Positions 1-6,626 of a stretch of 17,177 nt of DNA are shown here, piece by piece. A program made the translations under genes and the position numbers. Numbering within the stretch: position 1 is the first letter of the stretch; the number at the start of each line of letters is the position of its first letter. The notes beneath the pieces were generated by a model. It was not told the DNA's origin, made no database searches, and saw only the letters and a list, made by a program, of their open reading frames with translations. This DNA is from Sulfurospirillum sp. (GTDB lineage Bacteria > Campylobacterota > Campylobacteria > Campylobacterales > QNZT01). Where the stretch lies: positions 1-17,177 of the forward strand of contig QNZU01000028.1 of NCBI GenBank assembly GCA_003978405.1. Reading direction: 5' to 3'.

Positions 1-645
1 AAATTTTACTTCACAAGCCTCCTTAAAATCTATACTCTTTTCTCTAACGACTACAAAACTGATACCGTTAAGTGAAATATTTTGATCATAATTAAATCTT
101 TTTTCAATAACAGTAGTCTTTAGTAGATTTGAAGTAGTAACTTTTAAATTAAAACTTTTTGCATCTATAGGAGTAAAGATATATCTATAGGCTAATGATT
201 TTTTATCTTTAAATTTGAGATTTTTAATTAAAATGGGTGAGTTTTGATAAAGCTCTACTTTTTTAAATTGATCTTTTTTAAAATACTGAACCTCAAAATC
301 GACTATTTCTAATATCTTTTTATTTATGGAGAATGTTTTTGAGTATGTCAATACTTTATCTACATCATCACTCGCAAGTCCACTTATAGAAGAAAAACCG
401 CTTAAAATATCTGGTACTTGAATAGATTGCTTCTTTTTTGTCTGCATATCTATAATAGCAAATGATTCGTAACTTACCGGCTTTAAATAAGTGTAAATGG
501 AAGCAAATAGAACAAAGACTATCGTAGTAACTACAATATATAAATAGTTGTTTTTTATCGTTAGAAAAAGTTCGCGAAGATCTATTTCATCCTCGTCTAT
601 ATGATAATTATCTAATTGATCGATATTATTATAATTCTCAGCCAC
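1..645 (-). CDS. Wzz/Wzc-type polysaccharide chain-length determinant, N-terminal part (runs off left end)
   Basis: I translated 215 codons without a stop; the C-terminus lies beyond base 1. The protein starts with an acidic cytoplasmic stretch, then a DLRELF-like motif (about residues 22-27), one hydrophobic membrane segment (about 35-54) and a KPVSYE-type junction into a periplasmic domain. That layout is typical of polysaccharide copolymerases (Pfam Wzz), inner-membrane proteins that set the length of O-antigen, capsule or exopolysaccharide chains. The segment near residues 85-100 (LSGFSSISGLAS) resembles the Wzc/GumC subgroup. The only sensible start is GTG at 643-645: no in-frame ATG or TTG precedes the transmembrane segment, and the Shine-Dalgarno match is weak. 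A TATAAT box lies 18 bases upstream. Whether a tyrosine kinase domain follows cannot be seen. Family assignment is firm, subgroup is not. Confidence 0.85.
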   Translation of the reverse strand, partial: MAENYNNIDQLDNYHIDEDEIDLRELFLTIKNNYLYIVVTTIVFVLFASIYTYLKPVSYESFAIIDMQTKKKQSIQVPDILSGFSSISGLASDDVDKVLTYSKTFSINKKILEIVDFEVQYFKKDQFKKVELYQNSPILIKNLKFKDKKSLAYRYIFTPIDAKSFNLKVTTSNLLKTTVIEKRFNYDQNISLNGISFVVVREKSIDFKEACEVKF

Positions 646-663
646 TATTTGTCTACTTATTAC

Positions 664-669
664 ATTATA
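664..669 (-). promoter_or_regulatory. Candidate -10 box for the chain-length gene
   Basis: A perfect TATAAT on the minus strand, 18 bases before the GTG start. No clear -35 box is present at 17 bases spacing, which is common for Campylobacterota sigma-70 promoters. It lies downstream of the hairpin terminator at 738-782, so it would start a new transcription unit. The rest of the 646-785 gap contains nothing else I recognise. Confidence 0.45.
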
Positions 670-737
670 TTTTTATTATTATCGACTGAGTATAAAAATA
701 CTTTAATTTAGTGGGAATTTTACTAAAATCAAGAATT

Positions 738-782
738 AAAAAGGCAATTTTTGCTTATCTCCCTACCAATTAGGGAGATAAG
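738..782 (-). terminator. Rho-independent terminator after the kbp-like gene
   Basis: Positions 754-765 (CTTATCTCCCTA) and 771-782 form a perfect 12-bp inverted repeat with a 5-base loop. Reading on the minus strand, the hairpin begins 3 bases after the kbp-like stop codon. It is followed by a second tiny hairpin (GCAA, three bases, TTGC at 744-754) and then a run of five U at 742-738. The uridine run is on the minus-strand side only, so it should end transcription coming from the long gene run on the right. Confidence 0.75.
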
Positions 783-785
783 ATA

Positions 786-1229
786 TCAAGCTACAAAGTT
801 TGGAATCCTAATCATCTGTCCAGGATAGATTTTATCCGGATCTTTAATCACTTCCCTGTTAGCTTCAAAAATCTCTGTATATCTTGAACCGTCTTTATAG
901 TATATCTCAGCAACTTTCCAAAGTGTATCGCCCTTTTGAATCTCATAAAAGATATCATCTATTACTGAAGGCTCTTCAATCTCAAGTTCATCAGCATTTA
1001 CTTTTGCAATACCTTCTATATTACCAGCAATTAGTGCTGCCTTTGCCTTATCAGCGGCTGTTTTTGCTTTTCCTTTTAGGATAACTGTATCACCCTCAAC
1101 TACAACATCAAGTCCATCTATTGGCATCGTATCACTGTTTGAAGCTATCTCTTTATGAATAGCCTCATTGTCATCTCCGTGACCTAGCAACTTTTTACCT
1201 GCATCTTTAACAAAATCGAAAAAACCCAT
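786..1229 (-). CDS. kbp: Kbp/YgaU-like BON-LysM protein (potassium-binding protein family)
   Basis: The 147-residue protein matches E. coli Kbp (YgaU, 149 aa) over its length by recall: the N-terminus MGFFDFVKDAGKKL is almost the same as in YgaU, followed by a BON domain (about 24-83) and a C-terminal LysM domain (about 94-143) with GDTLWKVA and KIYPGQMIRIP motifs. In E. coli it is a cytoplasmic K+ sensor protein; K+ binding here is inferred. No signal peptide or membrane segment is present, so the LysM domain is unlikely to act on cell-wall peptidoglycan. The start is set by AAAGGAG five bases upstream of ATG. A TATAAT box at 1256-1261 could give it its own promoter, and a hairpin terminator follows. 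It sits 40 bases after mogA. Confidence 0.85.
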   Translation of the reverse strand: MGFFDFVKDAGKKLLGHGDDNEAIHKEIASNSDTMPIDGLDVVVEGDTVILKGKAKTAADKAKAALIAGNIEGIAKVNADELEIEEPSVIDDIFYEIQKGDTLWKVAEIYYKDGSRYTEIFEANREVIKDPDKIYPGQMIRIPNFVA

Positions 1230-1255
1230 TTTTACTCCTTTAATTTGGTTTATGT

Positions 1256-1261
1256 ATTATA
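1256..1261 (-). promoter_or_regulatory. Candidate -10 box for the kbp-like gene
   Basis: TATAAT within TTATATAATAC on the minus strand, 26 bases before the kbp-like ATG and inside the 40-base gap after mogA. The -35 region (CCAAAA) is a poor match. It may allow kbp expression apart from the upstream gene run. Confidence 0.4.
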
Positions 1262-1269
1262 TAATAATT

Positions 1270-1800
1270 TTATTTACTTTTTGGTCTGAAAACTTTGATA
1301 ACGCTCTCATCACTCTCAAGATAGACTCCACCTATTAGATCGATACAGTAAGGCACTGCCCCAAATACTGCATCCAAACACTCTCTTATCGATTTTGGCT
1401 TTCCAGGAAGATTGATAATCAATGCTTTTTTTCTAATCCCGGCACTCTGTCTTGAAAGAATTGCAGTTGGCACATATTGTAAACTCACACTTCTCATCAA
1501 CTCTCCAAATCCAGGAAGCATCTTTTCACACACATTTTGTGTAGCCTCTGGCGTTACATCTCTAGGAGATGGACCAGTGCCTCCTGTTGTGACGATTAGA
1601 TTGCATCCAAGCTCTTCAAGTTCAATCATCGTCTTCTCTATGAGATTTTGTTCATCAGGAATACATCTGTAATACTCATCTATATCATTTAAAAGATACT
1701 CACTCAAAGTATCCAAAATAGCTTTTCCTGAAATATCCTCATATATACCGTTACTCGCCCTATCTGAAGCAGTAATGACCCCCAATTTTAATCTATCCAT
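1270..1800 (-). CDS. mogA: Molybdopterin adenylyltransferase MogA
   Basis: Adenylates molybdopterin with ATP, priming it for molybdate insertion by MoeA; a soluble enzyme of molybdenum cofactor synthesis. The 176-residue protein carries the family signature TTGGTGPSPRDVTPEAT at 71-87 and NLPGKP at 130-135. Asp49 (in IPDE) and Asp81 (in PRDVTP) correspond to the two catalytic Asp residues known for E. coli MogA (49 and 82). MoaB proteins are similar, but the length and conserved Asp49 favour MogA. The ATG overlaps the 3' end of bioV by 13 bases and has a very strong Shine-Dalgarno sequence inside bioV. Moco would serve enzymes such as nitrate reductase or formate dehydrogenase, none of them in this window. 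Confidence 0.92.
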   Translation of the reverse strand: MDRLKLGVITASDRASNGIYEDISGKAILDTLSEYLLNDIDEYYRCIPDEQNLIEKTMIELEELGCNLIVTTGGTGPSPRDVTPEATQNVCEKMLPGFGELMRSVSLQYVPTAILSRQSAGIRKKALIINLPGKPKSIRECLDAVFGAVPYCIDLIGGVYLESDESVIKVFRPKSK

Positions 1801-2282
1801 AAAATATGTCCCCCCTCTTTTATTTGAGTGATTGTAGCAAATTCTTGAAAAAAATTCGTTGTATTTACAGGATCAATTATCTTATCTTTTAAGCCTATAA
1901 AAACCTCCAATTTAACTCCCCTACTCTCAAGTGATTTAAGTATCTTTTTTGAATATTGATAATTTAGCAGATATTTTAATCTTTCTACAGTATCTTTTTT
2001 ATAATAGCTACTTAGATCCATCTTAGAAGGGTGTGAGATATTTTTAAAAAAGATTTCTTGGTAGAGCTTTTCATTTTTCTTAAATGCCTTGATTTGTGAA
2101 GTTTTAAATAACTCATCTTTGTCTTGAAAAAAAGCGGGTGAGAATAGCAAAAGTCTATCAACCCTTTTATTGGTACCAATTGCATACTCCAAAGCTTCAA
2201 TTGCCCCAAGACTAAATCCCGCTACACAATACTCACTCCTGCTTAAAAATCGATCAAATAAAAAGCTTTCATTCTCAAGCAT
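1788..2282 (-). CDS. bioV: BioV-like pimeloyl-ACP methyl ester esterase (biotin synthesis)
   Basis: A 164-residue alpha/beta-hydrolase remnant with the nucleophile elbow GFSLGA (Ser24), a candidate acid Asp133 in GLKDKIIDP (Asp137 is the alternative) and His159 in EGGHILW. The nucleophile sits only 24 residues from the start, so the usual first strands and the oxyanion-hole loop of ordinary hydrolases are missing. This short form is what I recall for BioV, the esterase first described in Helicobacter that frees pimeloyl-ACP from its methyl ester, in place of BioH. No other biotin gene is visible here. The ATG is 16 bases after the FtsH-like stop with a weak SD; mogA overlaps its 3' end by 13 bases. 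The family call is by motif, size and neighbourhood rather than by alignment, so a different small esterase role remains possible. Confidence 0.72.
   Translation of the reverse strand: MLENESFLFDRFLSRSEYCVAGFSLGAIEALEYAIGTNKRVDRLLLFSPAFFQDKDELFKTSQIKAFKKNEKLYQEIFFKNISHPSKMDLSSYYKKDTVERLKYLLNYQYSKKILKSLESRGVKLEVFIGLKDKIIDPVNTTNFFQEFATITQIKEGGHILWID
1809..1818 (-). promoter_or_regulatory. Shine-Dalgarno of mogA containing a G6 tract inside bioV
   Basis: Minus-strand AGAGGGGGGA ends 8 bases before the mogA ATG. It lies within the last codons of bioV and directly precedes the codon of the predicted catalytic His159. The match to the anti-SD is strong and fixes the mogA start. The six-G run is unusual for this AT-rich DNA. 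Confidence 0.6.
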
Positions 2283-2298
2283 AAAACCACTAAAATAT

Positions 2299-3765
2299 CT
2301 AATTTAAAATCTCCTTAATATCCTCTTTTGTAATAAACTCTTTTTCCAAAAGTTTCTCAGAAATCTTTCTAATCTTTTGCTTATCCTTTTTTAGCATCAA
2401 ATTGACCTCTGCTTGGGCAGTATGAAGCAACTGGGCTATATCGGTACCACTTGGGATTATACTCTCACCCATTCCATACTCATCTACCACATTTTTAGCC
2501 AACTCTCTTGCTTTTTTGATATCATCTTTTGCATTTGTGTAACTCTCATCAAAGAAGATTTTATTTGCTTCATCACCACTTAGATATAGTTTTATAAGAT
2601 TAAAAAGATACTGTTTTGATTGAAAATTACTCTTTGTATCAACAATATCTTTTTGAAGCAGTGTAACTTTATCAAAATCATATCCAAATCGATATGCACA
2701 AAATATTTTAGCTGATTGGTAAGATGATTGTATCTTCTTCTCACCATCATCAAGAATCATCTCTCTTTTTTTGCCCACCATTACACTCTCTTTGACTGAA
2801 TCAAAATCTTCAAACTCTATTGATTTAGCTCCTCTTTTAAGAGCTTTTATTGCAGCCTCATTTACCCAAGTAGCAAGTGTGGCACTTGAGTATCCTGTAG
2901 ATATTAATGCAAGTCTGTTGATATCAAGATGATAGTTCTTCTTTTTTAAATGCAACTTTAATATCTCTTCTCGCTCTTTGATATTTGGAAGTGGTATATA
3001 TATTCGCCTGTCAAACCTGCCCGCTCTCAAGAGAGCTTCATCAAGAACTTCGATCTGATTTGTAGCGCCAATCACCATGATATTAGACTCTTTATCAAAT
3101 CCATCCATCTCCACAAGAAGTTGATTTAGTGTGGCATCTCTCTCATCGCTGTTTGTATCCCCCCTACTCTTTCCAACAGCATCTATCTCATCTATAAAGA
3201 TAATTGCACTTTTTTGTTTTTTTGCACTATCAAAAAGCTCTTTTACCCTTTTTGCTCCCATACCCACATATACATGCACAAATGAAGCACCGCTTTGATA
3301 AAAAAATGGCAATCCACTCTCACCTGCTATCGCTTTGGCAATCATTGTTTTTCCAACTCCTGGAGGTCCTACTAAAAGAAGTCCTTTTGGTAATTTTATA
3401 CCAAAATCACGATACTTTCCAGGCTCTTTTAAAAAGTCTACAATCTCTTTAATATCCTCTTTGACATCCTCCAAACCCGCTACATCACTCAAAGTAATAT
3501 CAGATTTATATGGTGTTATAATGCTATTTATGTTTGCTATTTCAACAGCTTTTTTTGAAGTAAAATTAGATGATTTAAAAAGATAATCAAAAAAGAGCAA
3601 CACAACAAAGGCTGATATTAAAATCATAATTACAATTGGTACCATATTGGTATCAACTCTATTTAAATCACTTTGAGTATAAAAGATATATGAGATGACC
3701 AAAAGCATTAAAACTGCAAATATATAAAAAACTCTTTTTAGATTATAATCTTGCATAGTTTGCAT
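2299..3765 (-). CDS. FtsH-like membrane AAA+ ATPase lacking the zinc protease motif
   Basis: A 488-residue FtsH paralog. Two membrane segments (about 12-29 and 42-59) flank a very short loop. The AAA+ module is intact: Walker A GPPGVGKT (133-140), Walker B IIFIDE (188-193), pore motif YVG (166-168, Phe in FtsH) and second-region-of-homology arginines at 250 and 253 in AGRFDR. The M41 peptidase fold continues (about 330-488), but where FtsH has the zinc motif HEAGH this protein reads QSAKI (350-354), and the downstream GRAAEE-like segment is GDEANK (397-402). It therefore should not cleave peptides and may act as an unfoldase, membrane chaperone or FtsH partner. True FtsH is about 630-650 residues. 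M1 overlaps mtaB by 23 bases; ATG at M4 (3756) is an equally good start. The position between mtaB and bioV matches what I recall for H. pylori and C. jejuni. Confidence 0.88.
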   Translation of the reverse strand: MQTMQDYNLKRVFYIFAVLMLLVISYIFYTQSDLNRVDTNMVPIVIMILISAFVVLLFFDYLFKSSNFTSKKAVEIANINSIITPYKSDITLSDVAGLEDVKEDIKEIVDFLKEPGKYRDFGIKLPKGLLLVGPPGVGKTMIAKAIAGESGLPFFYQSGASFVHVYVGMGAKRVKELFDSAKKQKSAIIFIDEIDAVGKSRGDTNSDERDATLNQLLVEMDGFDKESNIMVIGATNQIEVLDEALLRAGRFDRRIYIPLPNIKEREEILKLHLKKKNYHLDINRLALISTGYSSATLATWVNEAAIKALKRGAKSIEFEDFDSVKESVMVGKKREMILDDGEKKIQSSYQSAKIFCAYRFGYDFDKVTLLQKDIVDTKSNFQSKQYLFNLIKLYLSGDEANKIFFDESYTNAKDDIKKARELAKNVVDEYGMGESIIPSGTDIAQLLHTAQAEVNLMLKKDKQKIRKISEKLLEKEFITKEDIKEILN

Positions 3766-4990
3766 CCATTTTTACTTCAAACTCCTCAACACTGATCCAC
3801 TCTTTTTTAAGATCAAGATCACTTTTTATATAGACTTTGTTAAAAAACTGATCATACCCGACCTGATTCTCTCCCCTACTCTCTTCAACTAGTACCAATA
3901 GTGGTTTTTTTATATCTTTTCTAAATTTAAAATTGTTATTTTTTACAATCTCTTCAAGAATCTTCAGCCTCTCTTTGGCTATATCTCCCGCAACTGTCTC
4001 TTTTATAGTAGCAGAGTGAGTGTGATCTCTTTTGCTAAATGTAAAAGCATGAAGATGGGTAATTGGAAATGATTTGAAATTTTTCAAAGCCTCACTCCAA
4101 ATCTGTTCACTCTCACCAGGATGTCCTGTGATAAAATCGGTACCAAGTGAAAAGCCCTTATCGGCTATCAATTCAAAAAGATTCAAATCATCTTTTAGTA
4201 TATTTCTCCTTCTCATGATACGAAGCATTTTCTCACTAGTATGCTGTAAAGCAATATGAAGATGTTTCTCAATCCAACTCTCATCAAGAAGCTCTTTAAA
4301 CTCATCATCTATTTGAACCGGCTCCAATGAGCCAAGTCTGATTCTCTTTACACCCTTTATCTGAGAGATTTTTTTTAAAAGTTTTGCTATAGAAGAGTTG
4401 GTATCTTTACCATAACTTCCAAGATTGGTACCACTCAATACAAACTCTCCATATCCGTTTAATGCAAGTTTCTCAATCTGAGCCAATATCCTCTTCTCAT
4501 CCATACTTCTAGCCCTACCTCTAACCATCGGTATGATGCAGTATGAACAGTTAAAGTCACACCCCTCCTGAATTTTTATAAATGCCTTTGTATAAGATGA
4601 AAAATCTTCCACCACATCAGAGTCAACGAAACTCAAATCACCTTTTTGAGCAAATTTTTTATCAGATTTTAGCAGTTGATTGATTTTGGATTTTTCCGAA
4701 TGTCCAAAATAACCAAAAATTTTATCACTCTTTAGCAGTTCATCTCCCTTGCTGATAGCCCCACAACCAGCCAAAATGACTTTTTTGCCCATTTTATTAA
4801 CAGAGTTGATATAACTTCTTGCACTACTGTCTGCCCCGTTTGTAACGGTACAAGAGTTTACAACAATGATATCTGCATCCTCTTCACAATCAACAATATC
4901 AAAATCTTTTATATTTTGAAGCATAATATTTGAGTCATAGATATTTGTCCTGCAACCAAATGTCTTAAGAAATACTCTCTTCCTCACCAT
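3743..4990 (-). CDS. mtaB: tRNA (t6A37) methylthiotransferase MtaB
   Basis: A radical SAM methylthiotransferase that converts t6A37 to ms2t6A37 in tRNAs reading codons that begin with A. The N-terminal domain holds three cluster cysteines, Cys13 (FGCRTN), Cys47 (NSCTVT) and Cys76 (AGCGA). The radical SAM motif C-x3-C-x2-C is at Cys144, Cys148 and Cys151, followed by PMVRGRARS. The FGCRTN/NSCTVTN wording and a 415-residue length with a TRAM-like C-terminal region fit MtaB better than MiaB or RimO. Its start overlaps the end of the MscS-type gene by 26 bases, and its own end overlaps the FtsH-like gene by 23, so translation is probably coupled. ATG at 4990 is directly followed by GTG; AAGGA lies only two bases from the ATG and five from the GTG, so initiation at codon 2 is possible. 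Confidence 0.93.
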   Translation of the reverse strand: MVRKRVFLKTFGCRTNIYDSNIMLQNIKDFDIVDCEEDADIIVVNSCTVTNGADSSARSYINSVNKMGKKVILAGCGAISKGDELLKSDKIFGYFGHSEKSKINQLLKSDKKFAQKGDLSFVDSDVVEDFSSYTKAFIKIQEGCDFNCSYCIIPMVRGRARSMDEKRILAQIEKLALNGYGEFVLSGTNLGSYGKDTNSSIAKLLKKISQIKGVKRIRLGSLEPVQIDDEFKELLDESWIEKHLHIALQHTSEKMLRIMRRRNILKDDLNLFELIADKGFSLGTDFITGHPGESEQIWSEALKNFKSFPITHLHAFTFSKRDHTHSATIKETVAGDIAKERLKILEEIVKNNNFKFRKDIKKPLLVLVEESRGENQVGYDQFFNKVYIKSDLDLKKEWISVEEFEVKMDANYARL

Positions 4991-6626
4991 CTTCCTTCTT
5001 TGGTTTTAAGACTTCATCTTTTTTGTAGTTAACTATATGAGTATCGTAAGCTATCTTAATATCATCCTCTTTGTTAAACTCATCTATAATTAGTGCAGAT
5101 ATATTTGATCTTAGAGTCAATGCCGCATAGGAGTTAGTCATATACCAGCAACTTATCATAATACCGTTTTTCTCTATGAAAGTGTAAATTCTTGGATCTA
5201 CATTGATATTTTTCAGACTATACTGATTTCTAAGAAGATTTAACTGTTTTCTTGATATATCGGTATAACCTTTTGCATACTTTCTAACAATCTCTCTTGC
5301 TATATGCGAAGCCTTTTTGTGGTTTGAATCAAAGGTGATAGGTATATCAATACCATCCCATACAGTCTTGATCTTACCATGGGTATAGTTTGCCAAAAGT
5401 TCGGTAAATACATAGTTGTTTGGGATAAATACAACTCTTCCGGATCTTCTGTTTTCTAGATAACTAGTAAGAGTTACATCCTCTAAAATAGTCATTCTTA
5501 AAAATGAGATATCTACAATATCCCCTACATAGGATTTACCACCCTTATATACCTTGATACGATCTCCTACATGAAAACTTCCGCCAAAAACAATGACAAA
5601 CCATCCAAGCATACTCATAAAGAGATCTTTCATAGCAATTGCGATACCAGCAGAAGCAAATCCCAAAACTGTTACAAGATATGTCGCATTCTCCAAAAAG
5701 TAAAACAGTAGTACCATAATTATTAAAAACAGATTGGTAAAATTGATAACTTTATGAGCCATATAGTATCGTTGATTATCTGTAATTGTCTTTTTAGCAA
5801 AATATTTAAATATAAACGAAAAAACAAAGATCAATAAAATTGTCAATGCAATATTGATCAATTTTTTAATCTGAGCCTTTATCGAAGTAGTAACATTTCT
5901 TATAGCATCATCTACTCTTTTATTATAGACTTTGTTTGTCGAACTAGCAATATCATAAGCAGATCTGATCTCTTTTAACTCTTTTTTTATCTCCTGTAAC
6001 TGTTCTTCTTTATATTTTTTTCCATAAATACTTTGAAAATATTTGATAATATTCTCTTTCTCTTGAAGATTTTTCATTAATTCATTCAGTTTTTTCAACT
6101 CATTTGCATACTCTTCTTTTGCACTCTTTAACTGCTTTAGATATGTAAAAGCTTTAAACAAATGAAATGGCGAACTGATTTCAGGCTGTTTTTTTAGTTC
6201 GTTTGGCTTTGTAAGAGTGATAAAAGGAGGATTTTTAAAATCATTCAAAAGTTCCAGCTGATTTTCTAGTGATTTTTCTTTAATCTGTAGTTTAGCAATA
6301 TCTTCAATTTTATGAAACTGATTTGCTCTTTTTAATTTGGCTTTTACTTCATTTAACTCTCTTTGAACTGATATATATGTTTGGTGATTATTATATTTTG
6401 CATATAATATATCTTTGTTTAGATAATTTTCTATAGTTTCAAGCTTTTTATTTAAAACCTTTATATCACCTCTCTCTTTTACAAACTTTTTTGTGGTTTG
6501 AGTAGGTTTTGACTCATTTTTTGTGATAGAACTGTTGTTTTCAAGACTGCTATTGTTCTCTAATGATGATGCAAAAATACTCAAAGATAGAAACAGATTA
6601 AAAACAACAATCTTAATTAAAATCAT
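4965..6626 (-). CDS. MscS-family mechanosensitive channel with long periplasmic coiled-coil region
   Basis: A 553-residue protein, about twice the length of E. coli MscS. It begins with a signal peptide (1-19, ending IFA-SS), then a low-complexity stretch that repeats SSLENNS twice, and a long charged helical region (about 50-245) with several coiled-coil blocks, presumably periplasmic. Membrane segments lie at about 253-275 and 292-311, followed by the pore helix (about 315-348, GFASAGIAIAMKDLF then GWFVIVFGGSFHVGD). The MscS beta domain follows (about 350-412, with VGDRIKV, GDIVDISFLR and FIPNNYVF) and then an alpha/beta C-terminus. It would release solutes on hypo-osmotic shock or gate ions, and the coiled coil may sense the periplasm. 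The ATG overlaps the aroB stop by four bases. It precedes mtaB as I recall for H. pylori and C. jejuni. Confidence 0.88.
   Translation of the reverse strand: MILIKIVVFNLFLSLSIFASSLENNSSLENNSSITKNESKPTQTTKKFVKERGDIKVLNKKLETIENYLNKDILYAKYNNHQTYISVQRELNEVKAKLKRANQFHKIEDIAKLQIKEKSLENQLELLNDFKNPPFITLTKPNELKKQPEISSPFHLFKAFTYLKQLKSAKEEYANELKKLNELMKNLQEKENIIKYFQSIYGKKYKEEQLQEIKKELKEIRSAYDIASSTNKVYNKRVDDAIRNVTTSIKAQIKKLINIALTILLIFVFSFIFKYFAKKTITDNQRYYMAHKVINFTNLFLIIMVLLFYFLENATYLVTVLGFASAGIAIAMKDLFMSMLGWFVIVFGGSFHVGDRIKVYKGGKSYVGDIVDISFLRMTILEDVTLTSYLENRRSGRVVFIPNNYVFTELLANYTHGKIKTVWDGIDIPITFDSNHKKASHIAREIVRKYAKGYTDISRKQLNLLRNQYSLKNINVDPRIYTFIEKNGIMISCWYMTNSYAALTLRSNISALIIDEFNKEDDIKIAYDTHIVNYKKDEVLKPKKEDGEEESIS

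Noticed and set aside
754..782. 12-bp perfect inverted repeat as an insertion-sequence end or CRISPR repeat
   Set aside because: It occurs once, has a 5-base loop, begins three bases after a stop codon and leads to a U run, which is the form of a terminator.
884..1084. Plus-strand open frame opposite the kbp-like gene
   Set aside because: It is antisense to a well-supported BON-LysM gene, is rich in Leu/Gln from the reverse reading of acidic codons, and shows no family motif. The same reasoning removes all other plus-strand frames in the window, such as those around 1412-1672, 3204-3586, 10557-10859, 11076-11433 and 14776-15048.
2012..2209. Minus-strand open frame inside bioV
   Set aside because: It is a shifted frame within a gene whose own frame carries the Ser-Asp-His motifs; there is no recognisable domain or ribosome site.
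2299..3765. Annotation as an active FtsH zinc metalloprotease
   Set aside because: The HExxH motif is absent in an otherwise continuous frame, so an active protease call is not supported.
6523..6570. DNA-level tandem repeat in the MscS-type gene
   Set aside because: The SSLENNS repeat is visible only in the protein; the two copies use different codons, so it is not a recent or slippage-prone DNA repeat.
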